Notes: generated by a model from the sequence alone, not told the origin. A stretch of DNA of 64,000 nt from Extensimonas vulgaris (GCF_003337425.1 NZ_QPJU01000004.1:186001-250000); one strand, 5' to 3'; counted from the stretch's first letter, positions 23,286 to 31,323 are shown. Numbers and translations are program-made.

Positions 23286-23604
23286 CGTTCATCCTTCGCA
23301 TGCGCAGTAGCGCGGTGTCAATGGCACGTCGTGGCGTTTTCTCGGTCTTTTTGGTGAAGACGTGCAGCACGGTCAGCCGCTGCCCAGCGCGTGCCACATA
23401 GACGGCGCGGGCGATGCCATCGCGCCCGTGCATGCGTATCTCCCACAGTTTGCCTTCGAGCGGGCGCACGTGGGGCATACCTACGTTCAGCGGGCCGAAT
23501 TCGATCAACAGCCGCCGGATATGCACAAAGCGGGCGCGAATGTCAGGCGGTGTCGCCAGCAGCTCAGTTTCTGCCTCGGGCAGCAAGTCCACTATCCACG
23601 CCAT
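23272..23604 (-). CDS. RelE/HigB-family toxin (Gp49-like)
   Basis: A 110-residue basic protein: MAWIVDLLPEAETELLATPPDIRARF, then GMPHVRPLEGKLWEIRMHGRDGIARAVYVARAGQRLTVLHVFTKKTEKTPRRAIDTALLRM. The KLWEIR, ARAVYVA, VLHVFTKKTEKTP and A(I)xxALxRM segments are the phage-derived Gp49-like / HigB signature, with the Lys/Arg cluster in FTKKTEKTPRR. Such toxins cleave mRNA on the ribosome. With the following antitoxin it would stabilise the element in its host. Confidence 0.87.
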   Translation of the reverse strand: MAWIVDLLPEAETELLATPPDIRARFVHIRRLLIEFGPLNVGMPHVRPLEGKLWEIRMHGRDGIARAVYVARAGQRLTVLHVFTKKTEKTPRRAIDTALLRMRRMNDANP

Positions 23605-23633
23605 GATGTTATCTTTTTTTTGCTATTCATGGA

Positions 23634-24932
23634 TCACTGCACCACGCGCAGGCGCTGCGCGTCTTCCTGGGGCTGGGCGATGCCTGCGGCCTCGAGGATG
23701 GCGCCCTCGATCTTGGTGTGCCACATTCGCAGCAAGTCCAGCGGGCGGGCGCGGTAGTGCTTTTCGGCAATGGCGCTCGGCTTGTGCCCCATGATCTGCG
23801 CGACTACGCCAGTCGGTGCCTCCACCCATTCTGCGAGCGTGCCAAAACTGCGGCGCAGCCCGTGCAGGGTGACGTGGGGCACGCCAGCGGTGGCACACGT
23901 CCTTGTCAATTGGTGGTTCGGGGACGTGATAGGGCCGTCGGTGCGGGCCGTCATGAATACCCACGCGCCACGACGCGGCAGCGCTTGCAGCAGGGTGGAC
24001 ACATAGGGCGTCAAGGGGATGGTGCGCTCACCCTCTACCTTGTCACGGATGCGCATGCTCTTCCAGGTGAAGTCCAGGTCTTCCCAGCGCAGGTCGCGCA
24101 GCTCGCCGGGGCGGGCGCCGGCCAGCAGCAGCGCTTGCAGGTAGGCGGCAATGGCCGGTTCTTGCTGGCGCGCGGCGGCGAACCAGGCGGGCAGTTGCTC
24201 GCGCTGTAGCGCATCGCCTTTCGCCTTTGGGGTGCCCAACTGCTCGCGGGCCTTGCGCGACTTGGCTGCATTGGCGTCTTTGATGGCGGGGCCGTAGTCG
24301 GGATGTGCGGCGCACCAGCTGACGAAGGAGCGCAGCAGGCGCAGCCCCAGCCGGGCCACGGTGGGGCGCTCGGGCGCGTGGCGCTTCGCCCAGCCCTCCA
24401 CGGCGGCGGCGGTCAGGGTGGACAAGGGCTTGTCCAACAGCTCGCGCAGCGGGCCGGGTGCGGTGACGCCAGGGCCGCCCTTGCCGCGTGTTTTGGGTTC
24501 GCCGCCAGGCGCCACCATGGCGCGGTGGTCGCGGTAGTGCAGAGCGCCCCATGCGGGCTTGCGCTCTTCGCAGTAGGCGTCCCACACGTCAAGCGCGCGC
24601 ACCTGGGCGGCTTGCTGTAGTGCACGGGCAGCGGCGGCTTGCTGCGCGCGCTCGCGCTTGACTTCGCGCGGGTCGTGCCCTTGGTCTATCTGCTGGCGCA
24701 GCTCGCGCGCTTTTGCGCGTGCCTGGGGCAGGGGCCAGGTGCTGGGGTGGCCGATGGTGACGCGCAGCGGTGCGCCGTTTGCACGGGCCTGAAAGATGTA
24801 GGACGCGGCGCCGTTGCTGGTAACGCGCAGCCCCAAGCCGGGCGCGTCGGCGTCCCAAAGGAACGCCTGGGCCTTGCCAGGCGGGCAGGTGAAGTTCGCC
24901 ACGCGCGCGGCGGTGAAATTGATCTTGTCCAC
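23634..24932 (-). CDS. P4-type tyrosine integrase
   Basis: A protein of about 432 residues. The N-terminal arm-binding domain (DUF4102-like) shows KINFTAARVANF and FLWDADAPGLGLRVTSNGAASYIFQ; the core-binding domain lies near residues 95-190; the catalytic domain shows Arg in LLAGARPGELRDLRWEDLD near residue 285, HGLRRSFGTLAEW near residue 375, and the Tyr in IAEKHYRARPLDLL near residue 410. GTG 24932 is preferred because GGAAAGGGG stands just before it; the ATG at 24962 adds ten residues and lies inside the arm-type repeats. The gene is at the end of the element opposite the tRNA and reads inward. Confidence 0.93.
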   Translation of the reverse strand: MDKINFTAARVANFTCPPGKAQAFLWDADAPGLGLRVTSNGAASYIFQARANGAPLRVTIGHPSTWPLPQARAKARELRQQIDQGHDPREVKRERAQQAAAARALQQAAQVRALDVWDAYCEERKPAWGALHYRDHRAMVAPGGEPKTRGKGGPGVTAPGPLRELLDKPLSTLTAAAVEGWAKRHAPERPTVARLGLRLLRSFVSWCAAHPDYGPAIKDANAAKSRKAREQLGTPKAKGDALQREQLPAWFAAARQQEPAIAAYLQALLLAGARPGELRDLRWEDLDFTWKSMRIRDKVEGERTIPLTPYVSTLLQALPRRGAWVFMTARTDGPITSPNHQLTRTCATAGVPHVTLHGLRRSFGTLAEWVEAPTGVVAQIMGHKPSAIAEKHYRARPLDLLRMWHTKIEGAILEAAGIAQPQEDAQRLRVVQ

Positions 24933-24949
24933 GGTGCTCGCCCCTTTCC

Positions 24950-24982
24950 ATGTAATCGCCATGTAATCGCTGTGTAAGCGGA
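24950..24982 (+). repeat. Arm-type integrase repeats, right side (3 x 11 bp)
   Basis: ATGTAATCGCC, ATGTAATCGCT and GTGTAAGCGGA in direct tandem, matching the two copies near attL. They overlap the promoter and leader of the integrase gene, which would let bound integrase repress its own gene. Confidence 0.75.
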
Positions 24983-25098
24983 TTCTATCGAAAAAGGCGA
25001 ATCTTTATCAACGATAACGCTTGAAGTGTGTGCTGCAACTCGTTGATTTACTAGGGAAACGTCAACATCGGTCAACAGGGGCAAAAGTGGGGTTGAGC

Positions 25099-25152
25099 GG
25101 ACTCATAATCCTTTGGTCGTAGGTTCAAGTCCTACACGCCCTACCAATAAAA
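25099..25152 (+). repeat. attR, 54-bp direct repeat with a tRNA 3' fragment
   Basis: Identical to 15404-15457. It carries the last 48 bases of the tRNA (anticodon arm to CCA) without D arm or acceptor 5' strand, so it is not a gene. It marks the right end of the element. Confidence 0.93.
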
Positions 25153-25370
25153 AATCATTAGCGTGAAATCTCTTCCGCCAAGGCTCCAGCTTCTTCTGGC
25201 TGGGCTTTGCCATGGTGCAAGAAGGCCGGTAATGCTCGCCCCTGGCAGCCTGTCTGGGAGCTGAGCAGTTACGTATTGCGCTACATTTTTTGGAGTTGAC
25301 TCTCTTATTCTCTGTGCGCAGAGGTCATAATTTGTGAACAATGTACGGCAGGGCGCAACGATAGGGCCCA

Positions 25371-26696
25371 TTGTTTACAGTGACTTCTTCCATTTACATC
25401 GACGTCGATCAGCTTTGCATCGGCATGTTCATCCAGTTGGAGGTGGGCTGGATGAATCATCCTTTTCCGGTGAATAGTTTTCGCATCGCGTCGGTGCAAC
25501 AAATCGCCACCTTGCGCGACCTGGGGTTGACGAGAGTTCGCGTCATCCTGGACAAATGTGATGCCGATGTCCGTCGCGCATTGGCAACATCGGAGCAAAA
25601 GGAAGTGCCCTCTACGGTGACGGAGTCTGGCGGGCCAGTAGCTGCGCAGCCTGCAAGCGCGGACGCTTCCTTACCCGAGGCGATGCGTCTGGCGTTGCTG
25701 GCGGAACAAAATCGTCGCCTGCTGGAGTGTGACCGGCGCTTTGCGCAAGCAACCCGTGAATATGTCTCGATCGAACGCACGGTGCGGGAGCTCCCTGCGC
25801 ATGCCTGTGCGCAAGCCCAAAAGTTGGTGGCCGAGTGTGTCTGTGGCCTACTCGCCCAAGACGAGGTGGCCATCCGTCTCTTGTCTGAGGGGGCTGGCGA
25901 GCGCGCAGCGCTCCACCCGGTCAATGTGATGGTCGCAAGCTTGCTGCTCGGGAAAGCCTTGGGTCTGCAGAGTACGGCGTTGCAGGAGCTGGGCATGGCC
26001 GCTTTGCTGCACGATGTGGGCAAGATCACCCTGCCCCCAAAATACCGGCACCCGCTGCCCACGATGACACCGGCAGAGCGTGCGCAGTACGAGGGGCACG
26101 TGCGTGCGTCGGTTGCCTTGGCCCGCAGCATGGGGCTTCCCGATGCTGCCGTGATTGCGATAGCCCAGCACCATGAGATGGCCGATGGCAGCGGGTTTCC
26201 CAAGCGGCTCAGTGGCAGTGAACTTGGGCGCGTGAGCCAGATGCTCGCGTTGGTGAACCATTACGACCGGCTCTGTAATCCGGTGCGCGAGGCCGATGCC
26301 CTGACCCCGCACGAAGCCTTGGCTTTGATTTTCGCGCGGCGCAAGGCATGTTTTGATGAGATGGTGCTGGCCGCTTTTGTTCGCATGATGGGGGTGTACC
26401 CACCGGGGTCGGTGGTGCAACTGGCCAATGACCGTTACGCGCTCGTCGTGTCTGTGAATTCGAGCCGACCTCTGCGCCCCAAGGTGATCGTGCATGACCC
26501 GCAAGTCCCCAAGGAAAAGGCGCTGATTCTGGACTTGGAGGCAGAACCAGAGCTGAGCATACGCCGCAGCCTCAAACCGGGCCAACTCCCGCGCGAAGCA
26601 TTGGACTACCTCTCACCCCGTAAAAAGATTTGCTACTTTTTTGAGCGCGCGGTATCGCTGGAGGCGGTGCAAGGGCAAGAGGAGGCCACGCAATGA
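25371..26696 (+). CDS. HD-GYP-type c-di-GMP phosphodiesterase with DUF3391-like N-terminus
   Basis: A 441-residue cytosolic signalling protein. The N-terminal about 70 residues (IYIDVDQLCIGMFIQLEVGWMNHPFPVNSFRIASVQQIATLRDLGL) match the DUF3391-type start common to these proteins. The HD domain shows ALLHDVGKITLPPKYR near residue 212, with HD and the Lys, and QHHEMADGSGFPKRL near residue 266, the HHE...DGxGYP motif with Phe for Tyr. Such enzymes hydrolyse c-di-GMP. The start is TTG 25371 or GTG 25380; no ATG fits. The stop overlaps the next start as ATGA, so this pair is translationally coupled. Confidence 0.85.
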   Translation: MFTVTSSIYIDVDQLCIGMFIQLEVGWMNHPFPVNSFRIASVQQIATLRDLGLTRVRVILDKCDADVRRALATSEQKEVPSTVTESGGPVAAQPASADASLPEAMRLALLAEQNRRLLECDRRFAQATREYVSIERTVRELPAHACAQAQKLVAECVCGLLAQDEVAIRLLSEGAGERAALHPVNVMVASLLLGKALGLQSTALQELGMAALLHDVGKITLPPKYRHPLPTMTPAERAQYEGHVRASVALARSMGLPDAAVIAIAQHHEMADGSGFPKRLSGSELGRVSQMLALVNHYDRLCNPVREADALTPHEALALIFARRKACFDEMVLAAFVRMMGVYPPGSVVQLANDRYALVVSVNSSRPLRPKVIVHDPQVPKEKALILDLEAEPELSIRRSLKPGQLPREALDYLSPRKKICYFFERAVSLEAVQGQEEATQ

Positions 26697-28765
26697 CCCT
26701 GCAGGTGGAAAAGTCCTGGATTGACCCTTTGCAAGAGGCCGTCTGGCTCGTCGATGCGAAATCCTTGTGCATTGTGCAGTCAAACGAAGCGGCCGCGCGG
26801 CTGCTTGGGTGGTCCTGTGACGAAATGCGGGGGATGCCGGTGTTGCGCCTTGCTGTCACGCCCGAGGATCAGGCGTTTTGGGGTGGCACTGCAGAAGAAA
26901 TTGCGCGGGGAATCGACTCCTATACCCATGTGCTGCGGGCCGACGGCGCATGGGTAGCCGTGGCGCGCCGGGTGGCGCCCTTGCAGGCCTTCGACGGCAG
27001 CGGTTATTTGGTGCTCAGCATGCTCGATCGCACGGAGCAGGAGAACACCGAGCGTGAATTGGAAACCCTGCTGGCCGAGTTGCGTGCCACGCTCGATTCG
27101 GCTGCGGAAGGGATTTTGGTGTGCGACCTGCAGGGCCGCATTCGCGCTTTCAATCGGCGCATGGCACAAATCTGGGATATTCCCGAGCGATTGTTGGTGG
27201 AGCGCAATGACCAGGCGGTGTTTGCGCACATGGCAGCCCAGGTCACCGACAAAAAGGCCTATAAAAAACGGCTTGCCGAGCTGGTCAAAAACCCAGAGGC
27301 GCAAGCCTGCGACGTTCTGCATTTGCGCCATGGCACCGTAGTCGAGCGTCTGGTGGTGCCGCAGTTGCAGCGCGGCGAACTGGCGGGGTGGGTTTATTCT
27401 TTTCGCGACATCACACAGCAGCAGGCTGATCGGCAGCGCATTCAGGAGCTTGCCTACACCGACGCGCTGACGGGGTTGCCCAACTACCTGCAGTTTGCGC
27501 AGCGGGTAGAGGCCGCTATCCAGGAACCTTCTGAAAAGGCGTCGCGCTTTGCCATTGTTTTTCTCGATCTGGACCGCTTCAAGATCGTGAACGATTCCCT
27601 GGGGCATTCCTTTGGCGACAGGGTGTTGCAACTGGTGGCCGAGCGTATCGCAGCCTGTCTGCGTCAGACGGATATGCTGTGTCGTCTGGGCGGGGACGAG
27701 TTCTTGCTTTATCTGCACGAGGCCGATGCGACCGCAGCAGAAGGTGTGGCGCGTCGCATCCTGGAAAGCATGCTGCGTCCCTGCGAGCTCGACGGCATGG
27801 GCTTTTCGGTGATGTGCAGCATGGGCATTGCGTTATATCCACAAGACGGCTCCACGCTGGATGAACTCATCAAACAGGCAGACACGGCGATGTACCGTGT
27901 CAAAGACCGGGGGCGCGGCAACTATAGCTTTTACCAGCCGCAGATGAACGCGCATCTGCTGTCACGCATGAAACTGGAGCATGCGATGCGCCAAGGGCTG
28001 GAGGCGCAGCGGTTTTTTGTGCACTATCAACCGCAGGTGTGTCTGGCTACGGGTGGTATCACGGGGGCCGAGGCTTTGCTGCGCTGGAATGATCCCGAGC
28101 TTGGGGCGGTGTCGCCCGGGCAGTTCATCCCTCTTGCAGAAGAGTCCGGCTTTATCGTTGTTCTGGGCGCCTGGGTCATGGAGCAGGCAATACGCGAAGC
28201 ATCGCAGTGGATGCACGCTGGACGCCCGCTTGTTGTCTCCGTCAATGTTTCGACACTGGAGTTTCGTCAGCCGGATTTTGTCGAACGCGTCACACGGCTG
28301 CTCGCAGTGCATCAATTGCCTCCTTCATTGCTGGAGCTCGAACTGACAGAATCGATTATGTTGCAGGACGCAGTGGAAATGGAGCAGCGGCTGCAACAAC
28401 TGGCTGAGCTTGGGGTCAATCTGGCCATCGATGATTTCGGCACCGGCTATTCCAACCTCGCTTACCTCAAAAAGCTGCCTATCCACAAACTCAAGATCGA
28501 CCAGTCTTTCATTCGCGGCCTACCTGACGACGAGGGCGATATGGCAATCGTGCAGGCCATCGTGGGCATGGGGCAGGCCCTGCACATCGAAGTGGTGGCG
28601 GAAGGGGTGGAAACCATCGCTCAGCGGCTGGCATTGCAGCACTTGCACTGCGGTCATTTCCAGGGTTTTTTATGTGCACCGGCGCTATCCGCCAGAGAAT
28701 TCTGGCAAAGGCTCGCGCACCCTGGTGCAGCGACGCAGGATGCGCATGCCGATCCATTGTGCTGA
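26693..28765 (+). CDS. PAS-GGDEF-EAL c-di-GMP signalling protein
   Basis: A 690-residue protein with no membrane segment. Two PAS-like domains come first (residues about 10-110, EAVWLVDAKSLCIVQSNEAAARLLGWS; and about 125-240, TLDSAAEGILVCDLQGRIRAFNRRMAQIW). The GGDEF domain spans about 255-420 with DLDRFKIVNDSLGH and an intact RLGGDEF near residue 330. The EAL domain spans about 430-680 with GAEALLRW near residue 458, NVSTLEF, ELTESIML, IDDFGTGYSNLAYLKKLP and KIDQSFI, so both metal and general-base positions look present. It may be able to make and break c-di-GMP. ATG 26693 overlaps the stop codon of the HD-GYP gene. Confidence 0.93.
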   Translation: MTLQVEKSWIDPLQEAVWLVDAKSLCIVQSNEAAARLLGWSCDEMRGMPVLRLAVTPEDQAFWGGTAEEIARGIDSYTHVLRADGAWVAVARRVAPLQAFDGSGYLVLSMLDRTEQENTERELETLLAELRATLDSAAEGILVCDLQGRIRAFNRRMAQIWDIPERLLVERNDQAVFAHMAAQVTDKKAYKKRLAELVKNPEAQACDVLHLRHGTVVERLVVPQLQRGELAGWVYSFRDITQQQADRQRIQELAYTDALTGLPNYLQFAQRVEAAIQEPSEKASRFAIVFLDLDRFKIVNDSLGHSFGDRVLQLVAERIAACLRQTDMLCRLGGDEFLLYLHEADATAAEGVARRILESMLRPCELDGMGFSVMCSMGIALYPQDGSTLDELIKQADTAMYRVKDRGRGNYSFYQPQMNAHLLSRMKLEHAMRQGLEAQRFFVHYQPQVCLATGGITGAEALLRWNDPELGAVSPGQFIPLAEESGFIVVLGAWVMEQAIREASQWMHAGRPLVVSVNVSTLEFRQPDFVERVTRLLAVHQLPPSLLELELTESIMLQDAVEMEQRLQQLAELGVNLAIDDFGTGYSNLAYLKKLPIHKLKIDQSFIRGLPDDEGDMAIVQAIVGMGQALHIEVVAEGVETIAQRLALQHLHCGHFQGFLCAPALSAREFWQRLAHPGAATQDAHADPLC

Positions 28766-28775
28766 CTTGCCGGCT

Positions 28776-28941
28776 CTAGTGTAGTGTTCGACGCTATCTG
28801 CGACATAAAACCGCGTCTTTTCGGCCTGGGCCGCGTTGCAAATCCTCGCGATACCACCCGGTATCGCTGCGGTTTGCGCCTTGCCCAGACCAAAAATCCA
28901 TCGGTTTTATTTGTCGCATCAAGCATCAAACACTACACTAG
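28776..28941. repeat. Palindromic element family 1, copy B (166 bp)
   Basis: Same length and nearly the same sequence as 1571-1736 (about six differences). It starts ten bases after the stop codon of the PAS-GGDEF-EAL gene. Its right end CACTACACTAG runs directly into the CTAG start of the family 3 element. Confidence 0.85.
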
Positions 28942-29105
28942 CAGCCTGTCGGACTTTGGAATCGTCGGCTGCGAATGTGCCGCAGCGTTTCATTTTTTAC
29001 CGGCTTCTTGCCCCATAGTCCCGCTATGGGGCAAGAAGCCGGCAAAAACTGGCCTCGCCGGGGCCCATTCTCGCTATCGACGCCCAAAGTCCGACAGGCT
29101 GCTAG
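28938..29105. repeat. Palindromic element family 3, copy A (168 bp)
   Basis: The outer arms are CTAGCAGCCTGTCGGACTTT and its complement near the right end, so the element is flanked by CTAG on both sides. The inner arms differ from each other (AATCGTCGGCTGCG on the left, the complement of GCGTCGATAGCG on the right); the same asymmetry occurs, inverted, in copy B at 58992-59080. The centre holds a perfect 19-bp hairpin (29000-29042), lacking in copy B. Confidence 0.8.
29000..29042. repeat. Perfect 19-bp hairpin inside family 3 copy A
   Basis: CCGGCTTCTTGCCCCATAG, loop TCCCG, then the exact complement. It is flanked by T6 on the left and A5 on the right, so it could act as a terminator in either direction, for both the c-di-GMP gene and the TauE gene. 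Confidence 0.75.
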
Positions 29106-29131
29106 GCGCAGCTTGCATCATTGTTCCGGTT

Positions 29132-29950
29132 TCAGGCTGCGGCCAACCCCTTCCAGAGCATGTAGGCCGCAAGCCCCAGGAGCAGACTCGCGAAGATGCG
29201 CTTGAGTTGCGCCACCGGCAGTTGGTGCGCTGCGCGTGCGCCCAAAGGGGCCGTAAGCACGCTGCAGGCAGCGACGAAGACGAGTGCGGGCAGCCAGATA
29301 TAACCGAACGATAGGGCCGGCCGGCCAGCGACGGACAGGCCGCTAAGCACGTAACCCAGGACGTTCACGATCGCAATCGGAAAGCCCAGTGCGGCGCTGG
29401 TGGCAACGGCGCTGTGGATGGCGACGTTGCACCAGACCATGAAGGGCACGCTCACGAAGCCGCCGCCAGCGCCGACCAGCCCGGACAGGAAACCGATCAT
29501 GCCCCCCGCCAAGAGCTGTCCGGCCGCATCCGGCATTTGCCGGGTGGGAGAAGGTTTTCTGTCCGCCCACATGCGCATTGCGGAGAAACCCACGAACAGG
29601 CTGAAAAGGATGGCCAGCCATGATCCCTTGAGCAGGCTGAACGCGCCAAGACTTGCGAGCAAGCCCCCCAAAACGATGCCGGGTGCGAGCCTCAGCACGA
29701 TGTCCCAGCGCACGGCGCCGTGCCGGTGGTGCGCGCGCACGCTGGACAGCGAGGTGAACGCGATGGTCGCCATGGAGGTGGCGATGGCCATCTTGACGGC
29801 CAGATCGGGGTTGACCTGCTGGCGCCCCAGAAGATAGGTCAGCATGGGCACGAGCAGCATGCCGCCGCCTATGCCCAGCAGGCCGGCGAGGAACCCTGCG
29901 ACCAGACCGAGGGCGCACAACTCGAGGATCAGGAAGAGTGAAAGGTGCAT
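29132..29950 (-). CDS. TauE/SafE family permease
   Basis: A 272-residue membrane protein with about eight hydrophobic segments in two repeats. The repeat signatures are GLVAGFLAGLLGIGGGMLLVPMLTYLL near the start and GMIGFLSGLVGAGGGFVSVPFMVW near residue 150, the GxGGG motifs of the TauE/SafE (DUF81) family. Members export sulfite, sulfoacetate or related organosulfur anions; no sulfur gene is adjacent, so the substrate is open. ATG 29950 follows GAAAGG. Eleven earlier in-frame codons are not needed. Confidence 0.85.
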   Translation of the reverse strand: MHLSLFLILELCALGLVAGFLAGLLGIGGGMLLVPMLTYLLGRQQVNPDLAVKMAIATSMATIAFTSLSSVRAHHRHGAVRWDIVLRLAPGIVLGGLLASLGAFSLLKGSWLAILFSLFVGFSAMRMWADRKPSPTRQMPDAAGQLLAGGMIGFLSGLVGAGGGFVSVPFMVWCNVAIHSAVATSAALGFPIAIVNVLGYVLSGLSVAGRPALSFGYIWLPALVFVAACSVLTAPLGARAAHQLPVAQLKRIFASLLLGLAAYMLWKGLAAA

Positions 29951-30325
29951 GGATGGGGAGGCGAGAGCGCTTTGCGGCGCCATCCCAGCTGCGCTGAAAA
30001 GGTGTCTGCAGATGCCACCGAACCGGCATCCTGAACCGGGGGTTCAGGGGGGCGAGGGCAGCCAGGCGTTGGGTTCATCTGACGCGAGACGATCACGCTC
30101 GCCTGGCAATGTACCAAGCCCGTGCTCCAAGAGCATTGGTTCAAGGAAATATAAGGCCCGACAACACTGCAGACCCGGTGATTGTATGGTCTGCGCTTTC
30201 CAGATCAAGCGTTGCAGATCAAGCGCAGTGTTTTTTGGAGATTTCCCTTTGGGTTCTAAAATTTACGTGAAATTGGCCTCTAAGGCTTGATAATAAAGCG
30301 CAAGTAGCTACTATAAGTATAGCTT
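29951..30325. other. 375-base intergenic stretch upstream of the TauE gene
   Basis: It should hold the TauE promoter, but no good -35/-10 pair stands out. Only the dispersed repeat near its end (30270-30312) is recognisable. No open frame with a ribosome site and no RNA fold was found by eye. Confidence 0.5.
30270..30312. repeat. Dispersed repeat, copy 4
   Basis: AATTGGCCTCTAAGGCTTGATAATAAAGCGCAAGTAGCTACT follows the order of the copy at 11.67-11.71 kb. It lies 14 bases beyond the ppsR stop codon. Confidence 0.55.
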
Positions 30326-31150
30326 TCAGGAGAAGGCGGGTCGTTCCAGTTGCATCTCTTGCAAGATGGTGGTCGCGATTTCTTCGATCGATTTGGTGGT
30401 GGTCGAGAGCCAGCGTATGCCTTCGCGGCGCATCAGCGCTTCGGCTTCGGCGACTTCATAGCGGCAGTTCTCTAGGCTCGCGTACTTGGAGTTGGGACGG
30501 CGTTCATTGCGTACTTCCGCAAGGCGTTCGGGCTGGATGCTCAGGCCGAAGATTTTTTTGCGATAGGGCAGCAGCGCCTTTGGCAACTGGCGGCGTTCGA
30601 AGTCTTCAGGGATCAAGGGGTAGTTGGCGGCCTTGATGCCATATTGCATCGCAAGGTACAGGCTGGTTGGGGTTTTGCCGCTGCGCGACACGCCAACGAG
30701 GATGACGTCTGCGTCCGCGAGGTCCTGATTGCTTTGCCCATCGTCGTGCGCCAGGCTGTAGTTGATGGCTTCGATGCGCGCTGCGTATTCGCGACTGCGA
30801 CTGACGTTGCTGAAGCGCCCGACGCGATGGTGCGACTTGACGCCCAATTCTTGCTCGAGCGGATTGACGAAGGTGCTGAACATGTCAAGCAGCATGCCTT
30901 TGCAGTGTTTCTGGATGACTTCGAGCACTTCGGTATTGACGAGGGTGGTGAAGACGATGGGTCTTTTGCCTTGGATTTCACCGCTGTGGTTGATTTGCCG
31001 CACGGCTTGGTGCGCTTTGTCTACGGTGTCTATGAAAGGCAGGCGGATGAAGCGGAATTGGATGTCGAACTGGGCCAGGATCGCCTTGCCAAAGGTTTCG
31101 GCGGTGATGCCGGTGCCGTCGGAGACGAAAAAAACGGTGCGTGCGTGCAT
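30326..31150 (-). CDS. ppsR: PEP synthase regulatory protein (bifunctional kinase / pyrophosphorylase)
   Basis: PpsR switches PEP synthase off by ADP-dependent phosphorylation and on by Pi-dependent dephosphorylation. The 274-residue protein starts [23 protein letters not shown], shows [15 protein letters not shown] near residue 105, and the P-loop-like [34 protein letters not shown] near residue 150, all characteristic of the DUF299 family; GRF-x-R-containing DUF299 enzymes that act on PPDK are nearly indistinguishable, but the divergent ppsA settles the partner. ATG 31150 is the family start; 33 upstream in-frame codons are not conserved. Confidence 0.95.
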   Translation of the reverse strand: MHARTVFFVSDGTGITAETFGKAILAQFDIQFRFIRLPFIDTVDKAHQAVRQINHSGEIQGKRPIVFTTLVNTEVLEVIQKHCKGMLLDMFSTFVNPLEQELGVKSHHRVGRFSNVSRSREYAARIEAINYSLAHDDGQSNQDLADADVILVGVSRSGKTPTSLYLAMQYGIKAANYPLIPEDFERRQLPKALLPYRKKIFGLSIQPERLAEVRNERRPNSKYASLENCRYEVAEAEALMRREGIRWLSTTTKSIEEIATTILQEMQLERPAFS

Positions 31151-31230
31151 GGGGCTCTTTGAACTGTGGCTGGATGCGGGAGTGTCAGACCTACAATGAC
31201 AGTCACTCATTATCTTGATTCCCCTTCGCC

Positions 31231-31323
31231 ATGGCTGGCCCCAAATCAAAAAAGAAAGCCGCCATGCGCGAATCCATCGTCAGCGCAGTGGCGGCAGCGT
31301 TGGCGAATAGCGCGGTTTTTTAA
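31231..31323 (+). CDS. Possible 30-residue small ORF before ppsA
   Basis: ATG 31231 opens a 30-codon frame ending with TAA at 31321, 16 bases before the ppsA start. It encodes a basic head ([14 protein letters not shown]) and an Ala/Val-rich amphipathic tail ([16 protein letters not shown]). There is no strong ribosome site (CCCCTTCGCC upstream). It could be a leader peptide, a small protein or chance. Position in the ppsR-ppsA intergenic region and clean charge segregation make it worth keeping. Confidence 0.35.
   Translation: MAGPKSKKKAAMRESIVSAVAAALANSAVF

Larger units (their letters stand above)
15404..25152. mobile_element. tRNA-integrated element of about 9.7 kb (satellite-like or reduced prophage)
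   Basis: The element is bounded by 54-bp perfect direct repeats of the tRNA 3' part and adjoining bases (15404-15457 and 25099-25152). It encodes a P4-type integrase at the right end, a HigBA-like toxin-antitoxin pair, two HTH proteins and a leftward replication and recombination module: TOPRIM primase, DUF927 ATPase, two Cys-rich proteins, SSB-like protein, DEDDy exonuclease, PDDEXK nuclease and an HTH protein, plus an edge gene with its own promoter and terminator. No structural, packaging, lysis or conjugation gene is present. Content fits a phage satellite or a prophage stripped to its early region; the sequence alone cannot decide. Confidence 0.9.

Noticed and set aside
25099-25146. Second tRNA gene
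   Set aside because: Only the anticodon arm, T arm and 3' acceptor strand are present; it is the attR copy of the integration site.
15404-25152. Integrative conjugative element or complete prophage
   Set aside because: No relaxase, coupling protein, type IV secretion, terminase, capsid, tail or lysis gene is found between the att repeats.
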